6,225 bases of DNA from Rhodopirellula sp. GTDB lineage: Bacteria > Planctomycetota > Planctomycetia > Pirellulales > Pirellulaceae. Below the pieces are notes generated by a model. It ran no database searches and had not been told where the DNA came from. It saw only the letters and a program-made list of their open reading frames with translations. The position numbers were made by a program, and so were the translations under genes. The stretch is from positions 50,843-57,067 of the forward strand of contig PAXU01000047.1 in assembly GCA_002714565.1 (NCBI GenBank), given 5' to 3'. Shown piece by piece: positions 1-5,313 of this stretch; position 1 is the stretch's first letter, and each line of letters begins with the position of its first letter.

Positions 1-392
1 TAGGTTCTGGCCACGGAAATCTGTGGCGTGATGAGTTCATTCCAGTGCGGAGAGGAATCTGGTTGTGTTGTAAGTGATACAGCCTCACTACTGAAGGCGT
101 CTATGAATCCTGGGTATACGACCTTATCTGTTAGATCTATGCGTTTAGCCTTCTTCGGAATATCAATATCTTGGCCAACAGCAGAAATTGTCGTTCCATC
201 AATAAGGATGGTTGCATTTTCCATCCGCCGGTCGCCATCAACAATTACGGCATTAACTAGCGCATAGAACTGCAACGCATTCTCTTCAATACCTTTATTC
301 GGTCTAGACGATGGCGGCTGCGCTGGTGATGTAATCACCAGTATCGCGGAAACGAGAATAAGGGAAATCACTGAAAGGACGGGATTTCGCAT
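1..392 (-). CDS. Exported amidohydrolase-like protein, N-terminal 130 residues (3' end outside window)
   Basis: The frame starts at an ATG (392-390) and stays open to the window edge, so the C-terminus and most of the barrel are missing. A Shine-Dalgarno-like TAGGAA (406-401) lies about 8 bases upstream. Residues 1-24 form a signal peptide: MRNP, then a hydrophobic run (VLSVISLILVSAILVI), then TSPA. Residues 41-98 match the N-terminal beta-sandwich and first strand of amidohydrolases of the imidazolonepropionase type: ALVNAVIVDG (44-53), a TILIDG segment (61-66), AVG (71-73), and VVYPGFIDA (91-99). In hydrolytic members PGFID is normally followed by the metal-binding HxH; here the residues are A99-F100-S101, so that ligand pair is absent. 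The HWNEL segment near residue 116 resembles a group of secreted planctomycete amidohydrolase homologues, from memory. Substrate is unknown and catalysis is uncertain. The gene is divergent from the S41 protease. Confidence 0.8.
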   Translation of the reverse strand, partial: MRNPVLSVISLILVSAILVITSPAQPPSSRPNKGIEENALQFYALVNAVIVDGDRRMENATILIDGTTISAVGQDIDIPKKAKRIDLTDKVVYPGFIDAFSSEAVSLTTQPDSSPHWNELITPQISVART

Positions 393-459
393 TGCTAAAA
401 TTCCTAAGCTAGATTGCTTGACATATGCTTCTCAGGATTCCACGTTCGCTGGATAAATT

Positions 460-475
460 CAAGTACCGGTACTTG
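460..475. repeat. Perfect 16-bp palindrome in a divergent intergenic region; possible operator
   Basis: CAAGTACCGGTACTTG reads identically on both strands and does not extend beyond 16 bp. It lies 67 bases before the amidohydrolase start and 95 bases before the S41 protease start, the usual location for a dimeric regulator controlling one or both divergent genes. No nearby regulator gene is visible and I see no convincing -10/-35 pair. The symmetry is observed; the operator role is inference. Confidence 0.4.
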
Positions 476-570
476 CATTCATTTATTTCCCAGAACATGA
501 AATCTGCATGATTTGACGATGTTTTGGTACGATTACCGAGTTAGATCGTTCTTTTGGAAAGGCTCGAATC

Positions 571-1926
571 ATGCCCGGTAGAAATCTACTGGTTATCTGG
601 ATAGCAATTATCTCCTCTGTACTTTGTTACGTACAGGTTCCACACAATCAATACTTTCGTGTGTACCAACATGCAGTCAACCTAATTCAAGCTGACTATG
701 TTGACTCCGTGGAAGATCACACTCTCTTCGAGCATAGCATGCATGGAATGATGCAGTCACTCGATGAGTTTTCCGCTTATCTAGAGCCCCGGACTCATCA
801 GAGGTTACAAGAGGGATTAAACCAGCAATTCGCCGGAATTGGAATCAGCATGCTACCGAAAGAGGCTGAAAGTGGCTTTATAGTTGAAACGCCATTTTTG
901 AATGGACCAGCGCACTCTGCTGGCATACAAGCTGACGATGAGATTATCGAAGTCAACAACGTTACAACAGCGGATAAAACTATGACGGAGTTGATTGACA
1001 TGATTAAAGGTCCGGTCGGTGAGTCCGTGATGATTACCGTACGCCGACCCCAGTCAGCTGAAAGTCTAAAACTTGAAATTGTTAGAGCAATTGTTAAGGT
1101 GCCAAATGTGGAAGGAGATCGACGGCGCCAAGATGGCCAATGGGATTTTAGGTTAGAGCACAATCCTGACATTGTTTATATGCGTGTAAAAGAATTCGGC
1201 AGTGAAACTGCAAAAGAGATTGCATTAATCCTTCGACAGGAAAAAAAGAGGGGGGTATACGCGGGAATTATCATGGATTTACGAAGAAACGGCGGAGGCT
1301 TCCTCGATGCAGCCGTCGATGTTTGCAATCTGTTCATCCATGACGGAACAATTGTCGAAGTTCGAGGGCGAAACTTGGCTGAAAATTCACCGCCAAGTTC
1401 AACAAACGAAAAGCACCTCTTTGATCGATACGAAGCAAACAACACTACCACTATCGATTCATCGACACCTTTAGCCATCGTGGTAAACGGTGAATCAGCC
1501 AGTGCTAGTGAGATCGTTGCTGCATGTTTGCAGGATAACAATCGAGCGACGATTGTCGGAGAGCGTACATTTGGCAAAGGTTCAGTACAGAACATCATGT
1601 CACTTGGGCATGAAGCTGAATTCGGAGCACTGAAACTTACGATCGCTCACTTTTTTCGACCTTCTGGAAAAAACATCCATAAAACTGAGGCTGCATCAAA
1701 AGATTGGGGAGTTCATCCCGATGAACCGTATGAGGTTTTAATGACTGAAGAGCAGTACCAAGAGTATTACAACAATCGTCGAGAAAGATTCATCATACGT
1801 CCACAAGGCTATGAGATGACCCAGCAACAAGAACAAACGGATGAAGCTATAGATGTTCAGTTGCAAAGTGCAATTGAATTCATCCGACGTGAGCGAATTA
1901 ACTCCTCGGCGCCAAATAGGATTTAA
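571..1926 (+). CDS. S41 family carboxyl-terminal processing protease (PDZ + tail-specific protease)
   Basis: A complete 451-residue protein with an ATG start preceded by GGAAAGG (556-562). Residues 5-23 are hydrophobic (LLVIWIAIISSVLCYVQV) and act as a signal peptide or membrane anchor, so the protease should work in the periplasm. Residues 30-85 are the N-terminal helical region (YQHAVNLIQADYVD, then LDEFSAYLEP). The PDZ domain spans about 86-175, with FAGIGI as its carboxylate-binding strand and a GPAHSAGIQADDEIIEVNN segment. The S41 core spans about 195-385: MDLRRNGGGFLDAAVDV (235-251), NGESASASEI (306-315) and GERTFGKGSVQ (330-340). Family comparison assigns S311 as nucleophile and K336 as general base; the 25-residue spacing matches CtpA, CtpB and Prc. 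These enzymes remove C-terminal peptides or degrade periplasmic proteins recognised by their C-termini. The last 60 residues are polar and Gln/Glu-rich. The true substrate is unknown. The gene stands alone, so the neighbours give no clue. Confidence 0.93.
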   Translation: MPGRNLLVIWIAIISSVLCYVQVPHNQYFRVYQHAVNLIQADYVDSVEDHTLFEHSMHGMMQSLDEFSAYLEPRTHQRLQEGLNQQFAGIGISMLPKEAESGFIVETPFLNGPAHSAGIQADDEIIEVNNVTTADKTMTELIDMIKGPVGESVMITVRRPQSAESLKLEIVRAIVKVPNVEGDRRRQDGQWDFRLEHNPDIVYMRVKEFGSETAKEIALILRQEKKRGVYAGIIMDLRRNGGGFLDAAVDVCNLFIHDGTIVEVRGRNLAENSPPSSTNEKHLFDRYEANNTTTIDSSTPLAIVVNGESASASEIVAACLQDNNRATIVGERTFGKGSVQNIMSLGHEAEFGALKLTIAHFFRPSGKNIHKTEAASKDWGVHPDEPYEVLMTEEQYQEYYNNRRERFIIRPQGYEMTQQQEQTDEAIDVQLQSAIEFIRRERINSSAPNRI

Positions 1927-1945
1927 AGAATTCTATGACGTCGCC

Positions 1946-1967
1946 GTCACACCCTGTCACACCCTGT
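1946..1967. repeat. Short tandem duplication (10-bp unit, about 2.2 copies)
   Basis: The unit GTCACACCCT occurs twice in tandem and is followed by GT. It begins 20 bases after the S41 stop codon, in the 136-bp gap before the transposase. It overlaps a weak 5-bp inverted repeat (TGACG at 1936-1940, CGTCA at 1945-1949). There is no T-run, so I do not call a terminator. It is probably a local slippage product. Confidence 0.45.
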
Positions 1968-2050
1968 TTGCATTTATTGACTCCAAGGTAATAATTCACC
2001 GGCGACACCAATTCCAATCAGATCGACCCACCTCTACTAATACGCTATTT

Positions 2051-2056
2051 GGAGGG
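2051..2056 (+). promoter_or_regulatory. Shine-Dalgarno site setting the TTG start of the transposase
   Basis: GGAGGG lies six bases before an in-frame TTG at 2063-2065. This is the strongest Shine-Dalgarno match in the window. It coincides with the point where family-like protein sequence begins (AIPRSKLIN), which decides the start in favour of TTG over an ATG at 1853 that lies inside the protease gene. Confidence 0.7.
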
Positions 2057-2062
2057 TCTAAA

Positions 2063-3061
2063 TTGGCAATCCCACGTTCGAAGTTGATTAATTCAAAAGA
2101 AGTAGGCACATATCATTGCATTTCTAGATGCGTGAGGCGGTCATTTCTTTGTGGCAATGATTACTACACTGGTAAGGATTTCAAGCACCGTCGTGCATGG
2201 ATAGAAACTTGGATAGCATCATTGGCGGATGTACTTCTAGTTGATGTTTGTTCGTTTGCGGTAATGTCAAATCATGTGCATCTAGAGTTAACAAACCGTC
2301 CTGACCTGCTCGAGGAGTTATCAGATCAGGAGATTGCTGAGCGGCTTGCACGACTCTATCCAGGTTTTCGGTGTTACCGTCATTTACCGCCTAGTGCATC
2401 TCCCGAGCGAGTTCAGTATTTTCTTGATCATCCCAACGAGATTTACGAAAAGAAAGATCGCTTGGCTAGCATTTCCATATTTATGGCTGCATGGCAGGAG
2501 TCTGTTGCTCGGTGTGCGAACAAAGAAGAGGACAAGACTGGAAGGTTCTGGGAAGGTCGATATAAGTGTCGGCGATTAGAGGATAACGGTGCCAAGTTGA
2601 TGTGCTCCATTTACATTGATCTAAATCCATACCGTGCAGGAGAAGTAAGGTCACCGGAAGAATCTCAATTCACAAGTCTGGGAAAGCGAATACACGACAT
2701 AAAGCGAGAATCTCGTTCTTTACCCCCTCAACATGATTGGCTGTCACCACTTAAAACACTCGCGGGTGACAATGCTGATGAAGCTTTCTTACCGGTTAAC
2801 ACGCACCAATACCTTGAATTAGTGGATTACATTTCACGACGGCATCGTACAAAGGATACTTGTGAGTTGCCGGATCATTTGGAACCAATTCTAAATCGAC
2901 TTGGCTTAAAGAAAAACTCACTGAGGATGACTGTTAGCCGATTCAATAAGCTCTTTAAGTTAGTTGTTGGATCTCCAAACAACATGGGAAATCGTGCCAA
3001 GTTAAATAAGCAGAATTGGCATCAAGGTATTTCTGCAAGTAGAACAGCCTACGAAGATTAG
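2063..3061 (+). CDS. REP-associated tyrosine transposase (RAYT; Y1/IS200-like superfamily)
   Basis: A complete 332-residue protein with a TTG start (see the site at 2051-2056). Reading back to an ATG at 1853 would add 70 residues that overlap the protease gene and do not look like the family. The N-terminus has TYHCISRCVRRSFLCG (16-31), typical of a chromosomal Y1 transposase subfamily. The HUH metal-binding motif is H71-V-H73 in AVMSNHVHLEL. The expected catalytic tyrosine is Y184 in YIDLNPYRAG (184-193). A C-terminal accessory region (249-332) contains YLELVDYISRRHR and LEPILNRLGL, also seen in the longer members of the subfamily. RAYTs nick single-stranded DNA at palindromic REP sequences; many are immobile, single-copy and vertically inherited. 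All key residues are present and no frameshift is seen, so the protein may be active. No insertion-sequence ends are recognisable. Repeats at 3230-3358 lie downstream, but no link is shown. Confidence 0.9.
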   Translation: MAIPRSKLINSKEVGTYHCISRCVRRSFLCGNDYYTGKDFKHRRAWIETWIASLADVLLVDVCSFAVMSNHVHLELTNRPDLLEELSDQEIAERLARLYPGFRCYRHLPPSASPERVQYFLDHPNEIYEKKDRLASISIFMAAWQESVARCANKEEDKTGRFWEGRYKCRRLEDNGAKLMCSIYIDLNPYRAGEVRSPEESQFTSLGKRIHDIKRESRSLPPQHDWLSPLKTLAGDNADEAFLPVNTHQYLELVDYISRRHRTKDTCELPDHLEPILNRLGLKKNSLRMTVSRFNKLFKLVVGSPNNMGNRAKLNKQNWHQGISASRTAYED

Positions 3062-3062
3062 G

Positions 3063-3293
3063 TCACTTCAGATATTCTTTGCTAATCATTCTTCCGATGG
3101 AAATCGGAGCGCAAGTTGAATGCGCCTTTAGGTGCTTTTCCAAGCCAAGTGTCTCCACGCCAGTAATTCGCCGGGCTTTTTGAACCGTAATACCGCTGGA
3201 TTGCTCGAGCTCACATTTAAATTGATTGAGTTTTTGAATCGATTGACTTAATTCATAGAGATCCACAGTTGTAAGTGGCCCAAATCGATTCAA
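3063..3293 (-). CDS. Hypothetical 76-codon reading frame, doubtful
   Basis: An open frame convergent with the transposase, with one base between the stop codons. The first possible start is TTG (3293-3291), with no Shine-Dalgarno match upstream. The frame has no ATG before residue 69 and stays open further upstream into the hairpin at 3307-3353. The predicted protein is hydrophilic, with a helix-forming centre (LYELSQSIQKLNQFKCELEQ) and a basic C-terminal half. I recognise no family. Its amino-acid composition is plausible for a real protein, so it could be a decayed gene remnant, a small gene cotranscribed downstream of pntB, or chance. The inverted repeats inside it argue against a normal, constrained gene. 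Confidence 0.25.
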   Translation of the reverse strand: MNRFGPLTTVDLYELSQSIQKLNQFKCELEQSSGITVQKARRITGVETLGLEKHLKAHSTCAPISIGRMISKEYLK

Positions 3294-3297
3294 AAAC
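3230..3297. repeat. 15-bp perfect inverted repeat, 38-bp spacing
   Basis: GTTTTTGAATCGATT at 3230-3244 is the exact reverse complement of 3283-3297. The loop holds a further small CCAC/GTGG pair (3263-3266 and 3275-3278), so the segment could fold into a two-tier hairpin in RNA or single-stranded DNA. It sits inside the doubtful 76-codon frame. The loop is too long for a classical intrinsic terminator. Its function is unknown; it could be an element end or a structure related to REP-type repeats. Confidence 0.6.
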
Positions 3298-3361
3298 CAA
3301 CAGAAACATAGACATCCATAATTTGGCGAGTCGCCAAATTATGGATGTCTATGAATTAGGT
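3246..3361. repeat. Imperfect 20-bp inverted repeat linking the spacer to the 3' end of pntB
   Basis: The reverse complement of 3246-3265 matches 3342-3361 at 18 of 20 positions, with the shared pattern TGGATNTCTATGAATTANGT. The second copy covers the right arm foot of the 47-bp hairpin, the pntB stop codon and one more base triplet. A third partial copy (CATAGANATCCA, 11 of 12 bases) lies in the left arm of the hairpin at 3307-3318. This suggests local duplication and inversion during the history of the spacer. Confidence 0.5.
3307..3353 (-). terminator. Perfect 47-bp palindrome downstream of pntB; probable transcription terminator
   Basis: Arms 3307-3329 and 3331-3353 are perfect reverse complements (23 bp) around a single central base (G3330). 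The tip is GC-rich (GGCGA/TCGCC) and the base AT-rich. In the direction of pntB transcription the stem begins two bases after the stop codon (3358-3356) and is followed by the T-rich TTTCTGTTGGTTTTTG. That position suits an intrinsic terminator or 3'-end protecting hairpin for the pnt operon. In the other direction there is no T-run, so termination of the transposase transcript is less likely. The symmetry is observed; the role is inferred. Its unusual length and perfection also suit a mobile palindromic repeat. Confidence 0.65.
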
Positions 3362-4735
3362 ATTGATGGCTGTGGTAATGCTTGTAATGCAGTCTTTACC
3401 ATCTCCAAACAACATCAACGTATTATCCTGTGCAAATAGTGGATTCGGTATCCCGGCGTAACCTGGACTTAAGCTACGCTTAATCACAATCACAACCCTC
3501 GATTTATCCACATCCAGAATTGGCATTCCGTAAATCGGACTTCCTTCTTCTCTAGCTGTTGGATTTACCACATCATTAGCTCCCAAGACAATCGATATAT
3601 CCACTTCGTCAAATGTTGGATTGATGGTGCTCAGTTCCTTTAGTTGCTCATATGGCACATCCGCTTCGGCCAACAGAACATTCATATGGCCAGGCATCCG
3701 CCCAGCTACTGGGTGAATAGCATATTCAACTTCGGTATCATTTGCCTCAAGAATGGTAGCCAAATCACGTACAGCCCGTTGTGCCTGTGCCACGGCCATT
3801 CCATACCCAGGTACCACAACGACTCTTTGTGCAGTCTCTAACATCATGGCCACTTCCTCTGCCGACGTACTCTTCACCGTGGCATATACCTCGTCTGCAT
3901 CTGCTATCTCACCTTTTGTTACCGCACCGAACAATACATTAAGTAAAGAGCGATTCATCGCCTTACACATAATGCTCGTCAGAATGATGCCCGACGCACC
4001 CACCAGTGATCCTGAAACGATAAGAACGTTGTTGCCAATAACAAAGCCCGTTGCTGATGCTGCCAAACCAGAATAAGAATTGAGCAGGGCGATAACTACC
4101 GGCATGTCCGCACCACCAATAGGACTTGTCAACGTAAACCCTAACAAACAACCTGTGATCGATATGCCTAGATACCACTCCACTCCAGCATCACCTGTTA
4201 ATCGGTATCCGCAAAACAGACAAATCAGGATCAACACCGCATTTAGTAAATGACGAAACGAAACTGGTAATGGCAATTCCCACTTTGAAAACCCTAGTTC
4301 CCATAACTTACCCATAGCAATCATGCTGCCGAGAAATGTTACTGATCCAATCAATCCGGACACAGCTGTCGCGATCATCTCTGCATGGTCCGGCGTGCCC
4401 TCAACAAATCCCAAGTTCACACCTGCAACCAACAATGACGCCAGTCCACCCATTCCATTGAAGAACGCTACCAACTGCGGCATTGCAGTCATTTCAATCT
4501 TCACCGCAAGCACTAATCCTGCCACAGCTCCTACAATTAGTCCGATGTTGACCGACGCGAGACTCTCACCCCTATTCATAACCGCCATATAAACAACGAT
4601 TGTCGCCACCAACATCCCTGATGCGCCCAACATATTACCGCGTACTGCCGTCCGCGGATGCGTCATCGACTTAATCCCAAGGATGAACAGGATCGACGCG
4701 ACTAAGTAAAGTACGTCATGTAAAACGTCTTGCAC
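3356..4735 (-). CDS. pntB: NAD(P) transhydrogenase subunit beta
   Basis: A complete 459-residue protein, close to the 462 of E. coli PntB. The start is GTG (4735-4733), supported by AGGGAG at 4749-4744. Residues 1-265 are the membrane domain dII, with many helices. Conserved channel residues include D210 and N219 in GGADMPVVIALLNSYSG (E. coli D213 and N222). E. coli proton-channel His91 aligns with N93 in AFFNGMGGLAS, so that His is absent here. A linker of roughly 266-290 leads to the NADP(H)-binding domain dIII: PGYGMAVAQAQ (309-319), HPVAGRMPGHMNVLLAEADVPY (341-362), GANDVVNP (385-392), KRSLSPGYAGI (419-429) and MLFGDGK (441-447). The subunit binds NADP(H) at the cytoplasmic face and, with PntAB, moves protons across the inner membrane during hydride exchange with NAD(H). 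It is the last gene of the operon, 38 bases after pntAB, and a strong hairpin follows. Confidence 0.97.
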   Translation of the reverse strand: MQDVLHDVLYLVASILFILGIKSMTHPRTAVRGNMLGASGMLVATIVVYMAVMNRGESLASVNIGLIVGAVAGLVLAVKIEMTAMPQLVAFFNGMGGLASLLVAGVNLGFVEGTPDHAEMIATAVSGLIGSVTFLGSMIAMGKLWELGFSKWELPLPVSFRHLLNAVLILICLFCGYRLTGDAGVEWYLGISITGCLLGFTLTSPIGGADMPVVIALLNSYSGLAASATGFVIGNNVLIVSGSLVGASGIILTSIMCKAMNRSLLNVLFGAVTKGEIADADEVYATVKSTSAEEVAMMLETAQRVVVVPGYGMAVAQAQRAVRDLATILEANDTEVEYAIHPVAGRMPGHMNVLLAEADVPYEQLKELSTINPTFDEVDISIVLGANDVVNPTAREEGSPIYGMPILDVDKSRVVIVIKRSLSPGYAGIPNPLFAQDNTLMLFGDGKDCITSITTAINT

Positions 4736-4743
4736 GATTGAAA

Positions 4744-4749
4744 CTCCCT
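4744..4749 (-). promoter_or_regulatory. Shine-Dalgarno site for the GTG start of pntB
   Basis: AGGGAG on the minus strand lies eight bases before the GTG at 4735-4733, in the 38-bp gap after the pntAB stop. It supports independent translation initiation of pntB at a non-ATG codon. Confidence 0.65.
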
Positions 4750-4773
4750 AGCGAATACCTTTCGCTTGTTTTC

Positions 4774-5262
4774 TTATTCCTGTGTTTGCGTTTTCTTACT
4801 CTTAGGCTTAAACATCGCCAACATCCTGTGGGTAACAAGAAATCCACCCACTACGTTTACCATCGCAAACACAACGGCAAGCATGGCTACAAATTGCCAA
4901 TCACTTTCCCGAGCCGTAACGAGAATAGCTCCCACCACGGTGATTCCACTAATCGCATTGGAGCCCGACATTAGAGGAGTATGTAATGTTGGCGGTACTT
5001 TGGTGATAATCTCGAAACCAATAAACACCGCCAAAACAAAAATCGTGATCGATGCCATTAACATCTGCATGCGATTGTTGTCGTCCGCTGACTCGTTCGT
5101 GTCTTCAGCCACTTCACTAGCCACACCTGTGACCTCCTCAACCACTGGTGCCTGATCAGAATCTGCTTCTACAGCAAATACGTCCGCCGCAGACCAAACA
5201 CCTAATGACAACAGGAGCAGGAATGCTCCTTTTAGATTTGATCGACCATGTCGTTCGTTCAT
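4774..5262 (-). CDS. pntAB: NAD(P) transhydrogenase subunit alpha, membrane part (PntAB / alpha-2)
   Basis: A complete 162-residue protein from the ATG at 5262-5260, with a weak GAGAG (5275-5271) eight bases upstream. An in-frame TTG at 5277 is possible but would place the start inside that site. Residues 11-30 resemble a signal peptide (KGAFLLLLSLGVWSAADVFA, possible cleavage after A30). An acidic, low-complexity stretch (31-63) follows. Residues 69-150 are the membrane part with three helices: about 69-88, 102-117 and 123-143. The diagnostic sequence is VPPTLHTPLMSGSNAISG (89-106). H94 is the conserved channel His of this subunit (T. thermophilus alpha-2 His42 and an E. coli PntA counterpart). 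With PntB it forms the proton-translocating dII domain. The known alpha-2 topology puts the first helix's N-terminus outside, which a signal sequence would achieve. The acidic N-terminal extension is unusual compared with the roughly 100-140 residue homologues I know. It lies between pntAA (51-bp gap) and pntB (38-bp gap). Confidence 0.92.
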   Translation of the reverse strand: MNERHGRSNLKGAFLLLLSLGVWSAADVFAVEADSDQAPVVEEVTGVASEVAEDTNESADDNNRMQMLMASITIFVLAVFIGFEIITKVPPTLHTPLMSGSNAISGITVVGAILVTARESDWQFVAMLAVVFAMVNVVGGFLVTHRMLAMFKPKSKKTQTQE

Positions 5263-5313
5263 CGTATTGACTCTCAATCGGTTACATTTGTCTACAACTA
5301 TTTCTGTGATGTA

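Noticed and set aside
28..267. Plus-strand open frame of 79 codons opposite the amidohydrolase
   Set aside because: It lies antisense to a recognisable protein, has no family features, and follows the codon pattern of the opposite strand.
513..546. Possible sigma-70 promoter for the protease (TTGACG at 513-518)
   Set aside because: No acceptable -10 hexamer occurs at 16-18 bases; the nearest TTAGAT is 22 bases away.
798..1598. Two minus-strand open frames (124 and 140 codons) inside the S41 protease gene
   Set aside because: They are antisense to conserved PDZ and protease motifs and show no domain of their own.
1936..1967. Possible terminator after the S41 protease
   Set aside because: The only stem is 5 bp (TGACG/CGTCA) and no T-run follows; the tandem repeat there does not form a stable hairpin.
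1853..2062. Upstream in-frame extension of the transposase to an ATG at 1853
   Set aside because: It overlaps the end of the S41 protease, its residues do not resemble the family, and the TTG at 2063 has a strong, well-spaced GGAGGG.
3230..3361. CRISPR-like repeats
   Set aside because: The repeats are inverted, of different lengths and not regularly spaced; there are no direct repeat-spacer units and no cas genes.
3753..5155. Several open frames opposite or out of frame with pntB and pntAB (for example 3753-4076, 4323-4592, 4766-5155)
   Set aside because: They overlap strongly conserved transhydrogenase coding sequence and have no ribosome binding site or recognisable motif.
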